From Synanceia verrucosa (Eukaryota; Chordata; Actinopteri; Perciformes; Synanceiidae): a DNA stretch of 64,000 bases. The stretch is taken from the NCBI GenBank assembly GCA_029721515.1, contig CM056552.1, forward strand, positions 28,658,392-28,722,391, given 5' to 3'. The notes beneath the pieces are model-generated. The model saw only the letters and a program-made list of their open reading frames with translations, had not been told where the DNA came from and did no database searches. Every line of letters starts with the position of its first letter. Position 1 is the first letter of the stretch. A program made the position numbers and the translations under genes. Shown one piece after another: positions 30,314 to 42,354 of the stretch.

Positions 30314-32170
30314 TGCCTACTATTACACTAACTAAACTCAAATTTCCTCCTACTGCATAGCAAGCCACGAACTGGCTTCTGGATTTGGGACTCCACCGCC
30401 TTCAGCCACAACTTTTGCACTCTGAAGGAAGAGACCTCCCGCATCAACCACGGTAACTCACAAATGATTAACAGGACAGAAAACATTTAGCATTTAGCAT
30501 CAAAAATTTGAAGAGTGAAAAAATAATAAACTGTTTTCAATCAATCTAATGGCAAGTGTGTGAGTGCAAATGAAATACAGTGGATTAGAAACTATTAAGG
30601 TAAGGACACTGGTGCCACCCTAACCTGTGTGGCCATGGCCATCGCAGTGATTGAAAAATTCATTTGAATAAACATTCAGTTTCATCAAATTAGAAATTAA
30701 ATTGTTTGTTGGCTGTCTCTCAGATCTGTATTTTAGTGCTAAAATTCTTTGTGATTTATTGTTTACAGAAATTTGACACACCCCTTATGCAGTCAGTATC
30801 TGTGACAGGACATTATTCAAACAAGTTCAACAACTAGTTAAGATGACTCATGCTTCACTGAAAGGTGTGTGTGCACATGATGATCAGGTTTTCACATCTC
30901 ACTTTTATAAGCTGCACCACTTATGAACACAGTAGCTATAAACTATGGGACGTGTAGCCTATGTATACAAAGCATGGGAGCTTGGATTACAACACTGGAC
31001 TTGATTCTCTGCTCAAGATGCTCGTACTTCTACATAGCTATACGTTTGCCACTATATTAATGTGCTGAATGCCAGAGGACCAGTGTTAAATCAAAAGTGT
31101 CCTGCTTTACACCATACTCTTTTCAATTGTGTTGAAATGTGTTCACCAAATGAATAAGGTCAATAGGTTCATCATCTCAGTGAAAATCATCTGTCCCTGC
31201 CCACTCATGTATGTAACAGAGCTCATTGCAGGAAGGTTGAAAATGTCCAGGATTCACCCCCATTTTCACAAATAACACTTTGATTCTAGGTTTGTAATGG
31301 TATAAAAAAAATAACAGTACAATACACACTTTGGTTTTTAAGTGACGGTTTTGTTCGGTATGGTACAGTTCATTTCCATTTGTTTAAAAACGTACTTTTA
31401 TTACTTACTTATTTTGTCGTATTTTCGACAAATAGTGTCATATTTTTACTTATTGTACTTGTTTACTTCTGTCATTAGCATGTCTCTGGCAGCACATTTC
31501 AGGCAGTTTGTCCAAGTAGAGTTACCATTGCACAAATTAAGGTTCAAGGTTCTTTATTAGTAAGTTCTTTATTGGTAAATTTGTTGTGCAGATGGGGAAC
31601 TCAGCAATCCCAATATAAAATAGATAAGAATAAAAATAACAGACACTCAACAGATATGATATGACACTCACATTGCATAATAATGGAAAAATAAAATCAT
31701 CTGCAGAATAATTAAAAAGGAAAAGTGCAACAGCATGTCCATGTATCCTAGTTCAATGTGAACAAGATCACCTTGTAGCCTTGTCATTCAGCATTCCAAT
31801 AGCTGTGTGTATAAAGCTACACCTGTAGCATTTAGTCCTCCCCTTAATGACCACAAGAAAACAGCCAGATGGAAGGATCCTGAACTGACCATGCAAGGGG
31901 TGAGATCAGTCTTTAAGAATACATCTGACTTCACACTGCAGCTGTGACACATTCTTTGTGTTTCTACAGCCTACGCACCGGCCCCTGGTACTTAAAACTG
32001 GGGCCAGACAAGCAACAAGTCTTTGCTGGTCCAGAGCTAATCACCAATTAGGCTGTGGGCATGGGGCGGGGTTATTGCGACCAACAAGACCGGAGTAAAT
32101 ACGTCCTGGTTCGATCGCAAATCAAATGTATTGGAAGAATTCCCAGGACACACGGAAGTTTTGCACAAAC
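30314..32170. other. unassigned sequence of unit 1
   Basis: No recognised gene. At 30361-30452 a splice-like segment (AG before, GTAACT after) can be read as PRTGFWIWDSTAFSHNFCT, which looks protein-like but is unidentified. 31545-31700 contains a LINE-like tail (TTCTTTATTGGTAAATTTGT). The rest is AT-rich and is repeated at 39441-41295. Confidence 0.35.
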
Positions 32171-32183
32171 TGTTGCTCACTGA

Positions 32184-32538
32184 GGTGTAGTGGTTAGCAC
32201 TGTCGCAGCAAGAAGGTACCGGGTTTGAATCCTGGGTCCGGAGCCTTCCTGTGTGGAGTTTGCATGTTCTCCCGGTGACTGTGTGGGTTCTCTCTGGGTC
32301 CTCCAACTTCCTCCCACCATCCAAAAACATGCATGGGGATTAGGTTAATTGGCTAATTTAAACTGACTGTAGGTGTGAATGTGAGTGTGAGTTGTTGTCT
32401 GTCTCTATGTGTCCTGTGATGAACTGGAGACTTGTCCAGGGTGTACCCTGCCTCTCATCCAAAGACAGCTGGGATAGGTTCCAGCCCCCCCATGACCCTA
32501 TGTGAGGATAAGAGGTAGAAAATGGATGGATGGATGGA
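32184..32538 (+). mobile_element. tRNA-derived SINE (unit 1, first)
   Basis: Head GGTGTAGTGGTTAGCACTG (A-box-like) with GGGTTTGAATCC (B-box-like), body CTGTGTGGAGTTTGCATGTT, tail ATGGATGGATGGATGGA. The target duplication TGTTGCTCACTGA is at 32171-32183 and 32539-32551. The minus-strand open frames over it are not genes. Confidence 0.9.
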
Positions 32539-32698
32539 TGTTGCTCACTGAAATCCAGACCAAGTGTTCCACCAGTACTGTGATCTTGGATGAGCCCAGG
32601 CAATAGACAACCTCCGTCTCACTGGCAGCCGAGATACTATCGGTTCTCAAACGAGAAGGCGCTGCTCAAAGCAATTATGACGATAGGCAGTAACATTA

Positions 32699-32917
32699 TA
32701 TGGTGTTATATTTATGCCACATTCCTGAGCAAACAAAGACATATTTTGAGCGAACAAATGCAGATTTGAACACATATGGTAAATATATTCTGTGCTTAGT
32801 TAATTTATTTTTGCTCGTGCCATAATCACCGCTGAGTCTCAGTGTTTCTCCTGCTCGTGCATTTGCTCGTTCAAAATCTTTGTTCATTCAGGAATGTGGC
32901 ACAAATATAACGCCATA
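32699..32917. mobile_element. short inverted-repeat MITE (unit 1)
   Basis: The left arm TATGGTGTTATATTTATGCC, then ACATTCCTGAGCAAACAAAG, returns in reverse complement at the right as TATGGCGTTATATTTGTGCC, ACATTCCTGAATGAACAAAG. The arms are about 65 bp and the total 219 bp. No coding capacity. The superfamily is not clear. Confidence 0.7.
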
Positions 32918-33229
32918 GAGTTAGTTTTGTCGGCTCTGGATTTTTTGCAAAGCCTTGTTTTGAATTCGCACTGCACAAGCTTTGCCGGGTGAAAACGAAA
33001 ACGCAGTGATGTACTCATGTTTTGCAGTGACGTAATGACGTGGCTCTGACTGGGCTCCTTGCCAGTGGAAAAACAATTGGTGCTCAGGAGGAACGCAAGT
33101 TGAATCTATTAAGAACCAGCACTAGCACCAGCATGGAGATCTGTCATGGTGAGTGGGGGCTCTTCCAGCCCATTTTATTTACTTACTTTTTATTTACTTT
33201 TAGAAACCTATTTTATTTGTTAGTGTACC

Positions 33230-33583
33230 GTGTAGTGGTTAGCATTGTCGCCTCACAGCAAGAAGGTACTGGGTTCGAATCCCGGGCCTGGGGCCTTTCT
33301 GTGTGGAGTTTGCATGTTCTCCCCGTGTCGCGTGGGTTCTCTCCAGGTACTCCGGCTTCCTCCCACCATCCAAATACCTGTATGGGGATTAGGTTAATTG
33401 GCTAATTTAAACTGACTGTAGGTGTGAATGTGAGTGTGAGTGGTTGTCTGTCTCTATGTGTCCTGTGATGAACTGGAGACTTGTACAGGGTGTACCCTGC
33501 CTTTCACCATAAGACAGCTGGGATAGGCTCCAGCCCCCCCATGACCCTATGAGAGGATAAGAGGTAGAAAATGGATGGATGGA
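33230..33583 (+). mobile_element. tRNA-derived SINE (unit 1, second)
   Basis: Same family and orientation as the SINE 700 bp to the left. It is better preserved: the B box reads GGTTCGAATCC (33272-33282) and the A box TAGTGGTTAGC. The target duplication is TAGTGTACC at 33221-33229 and 33584-33592. The two SINEs have different target duplications, so they are independent insertions. Confidence 0.9.
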
Positions 33584-33639
33584 TAGTGTACCATGCTCCA
33601 GGTCCATATTCTGAATTTCTACCTGAATTCTCTGAGTTT

Positions 33640-34195
33640 TTATCAACTTTAGTCCTGAGAACTGATAAAGTAATTAGGTGACTTCAAAATTCATGTGGAT
33701 GTTGATAGCGACAGCCTTGGTACTGCTTTTATCTCGCTGTTAGATTCAATTGGCTTCTGTCAGAATGTTCAGGAACCAGCTCACTGTTTTAACCATACAC
33801 TCGACCTGGTCCTGACCTATGGCATTGAAGTGGAATATTTATTAGTCTACCAAGAGAACTCTTTGCTATCAGATCATTATTTGTTAACTTTTTAATTTTA
33901 CCTCTGGACTACACTCCATCAGGTAAATCCATGTACACTAGATGTTTTTCTGATAGTGCTGTAGTTAAATTTAAGGATATAATTCCATTAGCTTTAAATT
34001 CAATGCCTAATCTCAATATACTTGAGGGCTCAAACAGGCCTACCCAAATTGATAATTTGATCGATAGTGCTGCAGACTCTCTGTGAGCATCTCTAGACTC
34101 TGTTGCTCCATTAATAAAGAAGATAGTAAAATGCAGAAAATTGGCTCCATGGTATAACCCTCACACCCGCAGTTTAAGCAAGCAGCAAGAAGATT
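33640..34195 (+). pseudogene. L2 LINE endonuclease C-terminus and linker (unit 1)
   Basis: The frame near 33695 reads VDVDSDSLGTAFISLLDSI, HCFNHTLDLVLTYGIE and LLSDHYLLTF, the end of an L2 APE-type endonuclease with the SDH catalytic motif. The linker follows (SAVVKFKDIIPLALNSM, KCRKLAPWYNPHTRSL), with a TGA and a shift. It ends against the Gypsy fragment at about 34195. The protein nicks the target DNA to start reverse transcription. This piece is inactive. Confidence 0.75.
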
Positions 34196-36040
34196 TGAAA
34201 GGAATTGAAACCTGTAGAAGAGTGAGGGCTTGTGTTGTAAGCCAGGGCGACTAGGTTTAGACAGTCATCCCATTCACCACGTTGCTGAAGAAGTGACTTG
34301 GCTAACTGATCGATGAGAGTTCTGTTGAATCTTTCAATCATGCCATCACACTGTGGATGATATGGACGGGTTCTGGTTTTCTGGACGCGAAGCAGCTCAC
34401 AGAGCTGTTTCACAAGGTCAGACTCAAATTGGCGACCTTGATCAGTGTGCAACATTTCTGGAATGCCATGTTCACAGATGAACCTTTCAAACAGACATTT
34501 TGCAACTGTTGTGGAGCGCTGGTCTGGAATGGCATAGAGGTTGACATATTTGGAGATCTTGAACCACAAGCACATACCTGTTTCCACGGCTTGTGATGGG
34601 GAGTTCAAGTATGTCGGCTGCAACTTTTTGGAATGGCTCAGCAGCAATGATGGTTTTCATCGGAGCTCTATGTTGAGGTGTGGGACTCCGTCTTGCATCA
34701 CATGGAGTGCACTGTTTGCACCACTCTTTGATATCACGTGACATAAATGGCCAATAACACAGTACTTGAGCACGTTACAAGACTTTATCAGCTGACATGT
34801 GACAAGTTGCTGGGTTTCCATGCAGTAGCTTTAAGACAGTGTCTTTTAAACTGTGAGGGACCACACCTTGATGTACAACTGACTTAGAGGATGGATTGAC
34901 AACTTTACGGCAGAGCAAGCCATTATGTAGGATAAGTCTGTGGTATTCTTGCCAAAGTACTTTCTCAGCAGGTGTGCATTTTTTCATATGCCAGTATGGT
35001 GGTTTCCGTCCTTTTGCTTTCCAGTTAAGAACCTCCGAAAGTGCAGGATCTTGTTGTTGGTCCTTTCTGAGATCGTCTTCAGGGAGTTCAAGCAGAAAGG
35101 TGGAGGAAACAAACTGTGTGGAGCACTGTGAGTCAGGACAAGGAGACTTTGAGTTAGTCTGATCAGGGGAAACTGGCTTTGGCTCGGCATCACAGGAGCA
35201 GTGGGGCTGCACAGAATTAACAGGGCATGATGGACTAACAGGACTTGAATGTGTCTTGTCATGATGTGTAATGGTCTGCTCAGTTTGTGAGGTGTCAGCA
35301 GGGCGACATGACATTGCATCTGCATTCAGGTGTCGGTGGCCGTCCTTATGAATTACAGTCCACTCAAAAGGATCAAGTTCCAGAGCCCAGCGTGCACGGC
35401 GGCCAGTTCTGTCATTGTCAATGGGAATCTTTCTGAGACCAAGAAGAGGCTTGTGGTCTGTGACAATAACAAAGGGCTGTTTGTGGAGATAGTGGCAGAG
35501 ATGTCTCATGGACCAGACAATAACAAAGAACTCTCTGTCATAAGTTGACCACTTTTTCTCTGCTTTTGTGAGAACATGGCTAGCATAGGCAATCACTTTC
35601 TCTTTATGTTCGTGTTTCTGGGCTAGCACAGCACCAACAGCTGAACCTGAAGCATCAGTGTAAAGAGAGAATGGCAAGGTGCAGTCAGGAAATGCAACTA
35701 CTGGGGGGTGTGAGAGTGCGTGTTTCAGATAGGTGAATGCATCTTGACACTGGGATGCATCTTGACATTGGAAGAGTGCGTTTTTCTCTGTGAGGGCATG
35801 TAGGGGGACACTGTGATGCACAAAGTTCCTGATAAATTTGCGGTAATAAGAGCAGAGTCCTAAGAAGGCTCGTACTTCTGTTGCTGAACATGGAGTAGGC
35901 CAGTTTTGAACACTTTTCACATTCTCTGGGTCTGGTTGAATGCCATGCTTGGATACGACATGACCCAAAAACCGTACCTGATCTCTGGCAAAACAGCATT
36001 TCTTTGGATTTAGCTTGAGGCCACTGGTATGAGTCTGGAG
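34196..36040 (-). pseudogene. Ty3/Gypsy pol: RNase H and integrase, frameshifted (unit 1)
   Basis: On the minus strand the end of a reverse transcriptase (FARDQVRFLGHVVSK, FLGLCSYYRKFI) leads into RNase H (FSLYTDASGSAVGAVLAQ, YDREFFVIVW, VTDHKPLLG, LNADAM), a zinc-binding region (HGNPATCHMSADKVL, WCKQCTPCDA), then integrase with AADILELP, LHTDQGRQFES and GMIERFNRT, the D, D, E triad. Its TAA at the end of DKVL is shared with unit 2. This unit alone has a 5-bp deletion in the integrase (GGAGATCTTG versus GGAGAAGTAATCTTG in unit 2) that shifts the frame after VVQD. Gag, protease and most of the reverse transcriptase are missing. Confidence 0.85.
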
Positions 36041-36275
36041 GAGTTACCGAGGTGAGATGCTGTGAGGTGGTGAGATGCTGTGAGATCGCGAGAGTCTGTG
36101 AGATTTGCGAGATTCAACATGGCAGCCCCCAGCTGCTAGACTAAGATTTAGACTTTGCCGACTTACTTTGCGCTTCAAGCAGCCCAATTAAATTAGATTG
36201 GCAAAGCTGTACATAGCTTCACTCAAGGTGGAGGATCTTGAAGACTTCATCGACGACTATTTCTTTTGATGCGCC

Positions 36276-36923
36276 ATGGAAGACTCCAACACTGAAACTC
36301 ACCAGGACAACCCAAACAAGAGGAAGAAAACAGACTCCTCTACTGATACACAGGACCTTGAGACCATGGATGTCCAGATAAGCGTCCTCGAATCAATCAA
36401 TAAAAAGCTTGATATACTTAAGATGCTCCACGATGAGATTAAGGACCTGAAGGCTAGCCTGGAGTTTACTCACCAGCAGATATCCAACCTGCAGAGGGAC
36501 AACACCGAGCTCCGCTCCACGCTGACAGCCGTCACTTCAGAGGTAAATATCCTTAAAAAAGAGAATAAATCTCTTCTGGAGACCGTCCTTGACATCCAGA
36601 CGAGGAGCATGCGGGACAACCTGATCTTTTCGGGTATTCCAGAATCCACACCGGATGACCCAGAGTCCCTAGTTAAAAACTTCATGGCATCGGCTCTTAA
36701 AATCCCAAAAGAGACTGTAAATAACATCACTTTCCACCGCGTTCACCGGCTCGGATCCCGAAGAGGAGACCGCCACCGTCCTATCATCACGAAATTCGAG
36801 CACTTTAAGCAAAAAGAGCTCGTCAAGAGCAAAGGACGGGAGCTGAAAGGAAAGCCATTCGGGATGAATGACCAGTTTCCATGGGAAATTAACGAGAGCG
36901 CAAAATCTTGTTTCCTATTATGA
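36276..36923 (+). pseudogene. L1 ORF1 protein, frameshifted near the end (unit 1)
   Basis: ATG 36276 opens a frame of 215 codons. After an acidic/basic start (TNKRKK-like) comes a long heptad-rich region (about residues 35-110, ending SLLETVLDIQTRSM), then the RRM-like part (RDNLIFSGIPESTPDD, FHRVHRLGSRRGDRHRPII, KFEHFKQKELVKSK). Such proteins trimerise through the coiled coil and bind element RNA. A missing G in GAGAGCGC (GAGAGGCGC in unit 2) shifts the frame after INE and ends it early, removing the last 35 residues of the C-terminal domain. Confidence 0.85.
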
Positions 36924-37504
36924 AAAAGCACAGACAGCGAGGCAAGCGGACTGCACTTGTGGTGGACAAACTTTACATAGATGGCCAGCTGTTCAGGGAA
37001 TCCTCCATCACCCCCTGGCTCTTCTAAGGAAAACAATAAGTAACCACAAAAAACAAATGGCTCAGATTTTTAAATATATCGTTCGTTAGTTAAAAAGATA
37101 TAGAAAGCAATCAAATCTCACAAGTTTCAAATGTTTCACTGTACCAAATGTCACCCCCCACTAGGGATCCCTTCCCTTTTATTCTTCTTTCTCTCCCCCT
37201 CTGTGTTAAATCTCCATGTACCCCTCTCTCACACTCACTCCTCCTGCCTCCTCCCACCCTATGTACCCTCTGTGTTTGTTATGATTTTCTGTGTCACAAT
37301 GTGTTTGTTGTTAGTTTCACAGGCTTTATGGTGCCTTTTTATGATACATATCATGACTCATTGCATACATCTGTCTCTAACATCTACATGGTCTCTAAGC
37401 AACACCTTACACCCCACCATCCTGACATTCACAGCTCTGGGGCATTCACAGCTCACAAACCACAACATTCTATTTACATTGCACTTACTCAGTCTCTGAA
37501 CATC

Positions 37505-38603
37505 AGAAGAGAAATCTCTTACAGATTCAAATTATAATATCATATTTTCATCGTGTTATAACAGCAGACAAAGAGGAGTCTCTATTCTAATCCACAAGAG
37601 AGTCCCGTTTACCTTAAACTGTTCGATAACAGACCCAGAGGGCAGATACATTATTATTCAAGCAACGATTTTTGATAAACAACACACAATTGCCAATCTG
37701 TGCTCCTAATAGTGATGATCCAGCCTTCTTTCATACAGTTTTCTTTCGTTTATCAGACTTAAATGCTAACTCAACTACTATTATCGGAGGCGACTTTAAC
37801 ATAGTTTTAAATTCCTCTGTAGATCGATCAAACATGCCAATGCAGACGAAACAATTACAATCAGTCCAAATCATACGGGATTATATGAAAGATTTTGGAC
37901 TAGATGATGTGTGGAGACTCAAAAACCCAACAAAAAGGGAATATACTTTCTTCTCTGCTGTACACCAATCATTTTCAAGAATTGACTTTTTCCTTTCAAA
38001 TAACTCCATCGCACACAAAATTACTACTGGAATTCACCCAATCGTCATCAGTGACCATGCACCTATATCCCTCAGTCTGCAAATTGACACTTACCGTAAA
38101 CCTCCTCAGACCTGGCGTTTCAACATATCTCTACTTAAAGATCCTGAATTTGATCAAATGGTAAGGAGAGAGTGGGCAGACTTTCTAAAAAATAATGACT
38201 CTCCAGATTCATCTCCTTCTTTACTTTGGGAAACCTGGAAGGCCATAATTAGAGGTAAAATAATATCGTACTCTTCATACAACAAAAGAAAGGAACAACA
38301 AATAGAGACAGATATTGAGGAAAAAATTAAACAATTTTCGCAGGATTATGCATTAAACCCAAGCGACCAATTACGATCTGCGTTACACAATGCAAAGTTA
38401 TGCCTCAACGATATTTTATAAGAAAACAGATTTTTTTTACTACAACAACTGAGATACAATGATTACAATGATGATAGCAACAAATCAGGCAAATTTCTTG
38501 CGAATTTAGTTCAACGCAAGAGAGAAAAATCTTTTATAACAGCCATACAGGATCCTACTGACAAATATACTCAATCACCTCAAGAAATCAATCAGATGTT
38601 TTA
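37505..38603 (+). pseudogene. L1 ORF2 endonuclease region, interrupted (unit 1)
   Basis: The text starts near 37505 (YNIIFSSCYNSRQRGVSILI, HKRVPFTLNC), then a shift at about 37700 leads to the frame 37672-38421: NSDDPAFFHTVFFRL, TIIGGDFNIVLNSSVDR, HQSFSRIDFFLSN and ISDHAPISLSLQ. These are the GDFN, SRIDF and SDHAP motifs of the APE-type endonuclease. A TAA at 38419-38421 precedes text that continues toward the reverse transcriptase (GKFLANLVQRKREKSFITAI). The first endonuclease motifs are missing or unrecognisable. Confidence 0.8.
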
Positions 38604-38820
38604 TATTCCACTGCCGGTGACGGTTGCTGATCTCCATACTGCACTCTTGGAAGAGTGGGAAGCGATTCCAGTGGCCGAAATCAACGCGCTCATCGTGTCT
38701 ATGCCACGACGATCACACAAGATATTGACATTTGTAATCCATGTCGATTAATTTTTCTATTGTTGCTTTTGTTCATTCATGTTCAGTATCATACCAAGTG
38801 AAGTCGCCCAATACATTATG
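38604..38820 (+). pseudogene. Tc-type transposase C-terminus (unit 2)
   Basis: This is a copy of 29483-29700 and begins abruptly at the duplication junction inside RRIPLPVTVADLHTALLEEW. Only the last about 50 codons and the 3' region are present. Confidence 0.85.
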
Positions 38821-38821
38821 A

Positions 38822-41295
38822 AAATTCAAATTAATATCGAAAAAAATACAATGTTGCGTTCTTAAATTCCTCTTAGTATATTTTATGAAGGTTGAAAAGT
38901 TATTAAGTGTTGCTTTAATGTGTTTTTAATTGTTGTTACTCTGTACAAATGGCATCTATTTCCTGTCTGTCCACCCTGAAAAGGAATCCCTTCTCTGTTG
39001 TTCTTCCTCAGTTTTCTACCATTTCTTTTTCCCTGTTAAAAGTTTTTTCTTGGGGAGTTTTTCCTCAGTCGATGTGAGGGTTGTTTGTCAAGGACAGAGG
39101 GTGTCAGATCCTGTACAGATTGTAAAGCCCTCTGATTGACTTTACTCGATTAACTCTGTATTTCTGCAGAGGAGTGTGCTGGATATTTCTAGCAACAGTG
39201 GAGAGGGGAAACAGAGGGGGAATGTGAGCAGGATGAGACATGAAGGTATCTGATTCTTTGCCTTGGGACTGAGTGTCAGTTGATTGGTCAGAGTCTTTAC
39301 AGTCCTGCAGCTGCTACAGAGGTCTGATTCTTTTCCTTACTTTTTTCTGAATGGATTGACTACTCTCAGGATGGAAGGACCATTTCACCCAGTAGAACAA
39401 AAATGGTTTCTGAACAGAATGACAGACTATAGCTTTAACTGCCTACTATTACACTAACTAAACTCAAATTTCCTCCTACTGCATAGCAAGCCACGAACTG
39501 GCTTCTGGATTTGGGACTCCACCGCCTTCAGCCACAACTTTTGCACTCTGAAGGAAGAGACCTCCCGCATCAACCACGGTAACTCACAAATGATTAACAG
39601 GACAGAAAACATTTAGCATTTAGCATCAAAAATTTGAAGAGTGAAAAAATAATAAACTGTTTGCAATCAATCTAATGGCAAGTGTGTGAGTGCAAATGAA
39701 ATACAGTGGATTAGAAACTATTAAGGTAAGGACACTGGTGCCACCCTAACCTGTGTGGCCATGGCCATCGCAGTGATTGAAAAATTCATTTGAATAAACA
39801 TTCAGTTTCATCAAATTAGAAATTAAATTGTTTGTTGGCTGTCTCTCAGATCTGTATTTTAGTGCTAAAATTCTTTGTGATTTATTGTTTACAGAAATTT
39901 GACACACCCCTTATGCAGTCAGTATCTGTGACAGGACATTATTCAAACAAGTTCAACAACTAGTTAAGATGACTCATGCTTCACTGAAAGGTGTGTGTGC
40001 ACATGATGATCAGGTTTTCACATCTCACTTTTATAAGCTGCACCACTTATGAACACAGTAGCTATAAACTATGGGACGTGTAGCCTATGTATACAAAGCA
40101 TGGGAGCTTGGATTACAACACTGGACTTGATTCTCTGCTCAAGATGCTCGTACTTCTACATAGCTATACGTTTGCCACTATATTAATGTGCTGAATGCCA
40201 GAGGACCAGTGTTAAATCAAAAGTGTCCTGCTTTACACCATACTCTTTTCAATTGTGTTGAAATGTGTTCACCAAATGAATAAGGTCAATAGGTTCATCA
40301 TCTCAGTGAAAATCATCTGTCCCTGCCCACTCATGTATGTAACAGAGCTCATTGCAGGAAGGTTGAAAATGTCCAGGATTCACCCCCATTTTCACAAATA
40401 ACACTTTGATTCTAGGTTTGTAATGGTATAAAAAAAATAACAGTACAATACACACTTTGGTTTTTAAGTGACGGTTTTGTTCGGTATGGTACAGTTCATT
40501 TCCATTTGTTTAAAAACGTACTTTTATTACTTACTTATTTTGTCGTATTTTCGACAAATAGTGTCATATTTTTACTTATTGTACTCGTTTACTTCTGTCA
40601 TTAGCATGTCTCTGGCAGCACATTTCAGGCAGTTTGTCCAAGTAGAGTTACCATTGCACAAATTAAGGTTCAAGGTTCTTTATTAGTAAGTTCTTTATTG
40701 GTAAATTTGTTGTGCAGATGGGGAACTCAGCAATCCCAATATAAAATAGATAAGAATAAAAATAACAGACACTCAACAGATATGATATGACACTCACATT
40801 GCATAATAATGGAAAAATAAAATCATCTGCAGAATAATTAAAAAGGAAAAGTGCAACAGCATGTCCATGTATCCTAGTTCAATGTGAACAAGATCACCTT
40901 GTAGCCTTGTCATTCAGCATTCCAATAGCTGTGTGTATAAAGCTACACCTGTAGCATTTAGTCCTCCCCTTAATGACCACAAGAAAACAGCCAGATGGAA
41001 GGATCCTGAACTGACCATGCAAGGGGTGAGATCAGTCTTTAAGAATACATCTGACTTCACACTGCAGCTGTGACACATTCTTTGTGTTTCTACAGCCTAC
41101 GCACCGGCCCCTGGTACTTAAAACTGGGGCCAGACAAGCAACAAGTCTTTGCTGGTCCAGAGCTAATCACCAATTAGGCTGTGGGCATGGGGCGGGTTAT
41201 TGCGACCAACAAGACCGGAGTAAATACGTCCTGGTTCGATCGCAAATCAAATGTATTGGAAGAATTCCCAGGACACACGGAAGTTTTGCACAAAC
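38822..41295 (+). repeat. unit 2 copy of the dispersed repeats and unassigned sequence of 29701-32170
   Basis: Same order: the TTTTTCCTCAGTCGATGTGA repeat, the ACTATAACTTTAA repeat with the 5-bp longer clustered variant at 39256-39275, then the unassigned AT-rich part. GGGGCGGGTTATT here is one G shorter than in unit 1. Confidence 0.85.
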
Positions 41296-41308
41296 TGTTG
41301 CTCACTGA

Positions 41309-41663
41309 GGTGTAGTGGTTAGCACTGTCGCAGCAAGAAGGTACCGGGTTTGAATCCTGGGTCCGGAGCCTTCCTGTGTGGAGTTTGCATGTTCTCCCGG
41401 TGACTGTGTGGGTTCTCTCTGGGTCCTCCAACTTCCTCCCACCATCCAAAAACATGCATGGGGATTAGGTTAATTGGCTAATTTAAACTGACTGTAGGTG
41501 TGAATGTGAGTGTGAGTTGTTGTCTGTCTCTATGTGTCCTGTGATGAACTGGAGACTTGTCCAGGGTGTACCCTGCCTCTCATCCAAAGACAGCTGGGAT
41601 AGGTTCCAGCCCCCCCATGACCCTATGTGAGGATAAGAGGTAGAAAATGGATGGATGGATGGA
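41309..41663 (+). mobile_element. tRNA-derived SINE (unit 2, first)
   Basis: Copy of 32184-32538, with the same target duplication (41296-41308 and 41664-41676). It was duplicated with the unit, not inserted separately. Confidence 0.9.
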
Positions 41664-41823
41664 TGTTGCTCACTGAAATCCAGACCAAGTGTTCCACCAG
41701 TACTGTGATCTTGGATGAGCCCAGGCAATAGACAACCTCCGTCTCACTGGCAGCTGAGATACTATCGGTTCTCAAACGAGAAGGCGCTGCTCAAAGCAAT
41801 TATGACGATAGGCAGTAACATTA

Positions 41824-42042
41824 TATGGTGTTATATTTATGCCACATTCCTGAGCAAACAAAGACATATTTTGAGCGAACAAATGCAGATTTGAACACAT
41901 ATGGTAAATATATTCTGTGCTTAGTTAATTTATTTTTGCTCGTGCCATAATCACCGCTGAGTCTCAGTGTTTGTCCTGCTCGTGCATTTGCTCGTTCAAA
42001 ATCTTTGTTCATTCAGGAATGTGGCACAAATATAACGCCATA
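41824..42042. mobile_element. short inverted-repeat MITE (unit 2)
   Basis: Copy of 32699-32917. One visible substitution (GTGTTTGTCC versus GTGTTTCTCC). Confidence 0.7.
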
Positions 42043-42354
42043 GAGTTAGTTTTGTCGGCTCTGGATTTTTTGCAAAGCCTTGTTTTGAATTCGCACTGCA
42101 CAAGCTTTGCCGGGTGAAAACGAAAACGCAGTGATGTACTCATGTTTTGCAGTGACGTAATGACGTGGCTCTGACTGGGCTCCTTGCCAGTGGAAAAACA
42201 ATTGGTGCTCAGGAGGAACGCAAGTTGAATCTATTAAGAACCAGCACTAGCACCAGCATGGAGATCTGTCATGGTGAGTGGGGGCTCTTCCAGCCCATTT
42301 TATTTACTTACTTTTTATTTACTTTTAGAAACCTATTTTATTTGTTAGTGTACC

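Larger units (their letters stand above)
29483..38603. repeat. tandem segmental duplication, unit 1 (9121 bp)
   Basis: Every landmark from here to 38603 reappears in order about 9.12-9.13 kb further right. The left breakpoint is inside the deleted Tc transposase (GTATTCCACTGCC). The right one is inside L1 ORF2 (CAGATGTTTTATAGC). At the junction the text reads CAGATGTTTTATATTCCACT, leaving a 2-bp TA microhomology. Units differ by seven small indels I could locate (net 10 bp) and roughly a dozen substitutions. Confidence 0.95.
36046..38603 (+). mobile_element. L1-type LINE, 5' part, cut by the duplication junction (unit 1)
   Basis: A repetitive 5' leader (GAGATGCTGTGAG units), ORF1, a spacer and the endonuclease part of ORF2 are present. 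Then the sequence stops mid-ORF2 at 38603, where unit 2 begins. This is not a natural LINE end. The full-length relative is the copy starting at about 45177. Confidence 0.85.

Noticed and set aside
33230..33300. A possible tRNA gene (A-box and GGTTCGAATCC B-box)
   Set aside because: The promoter-like boxes belong to the tRNA-derived head of a SINE with a TGGA tail and target duplication. No folded tRNA with an acceptor stem is evident.
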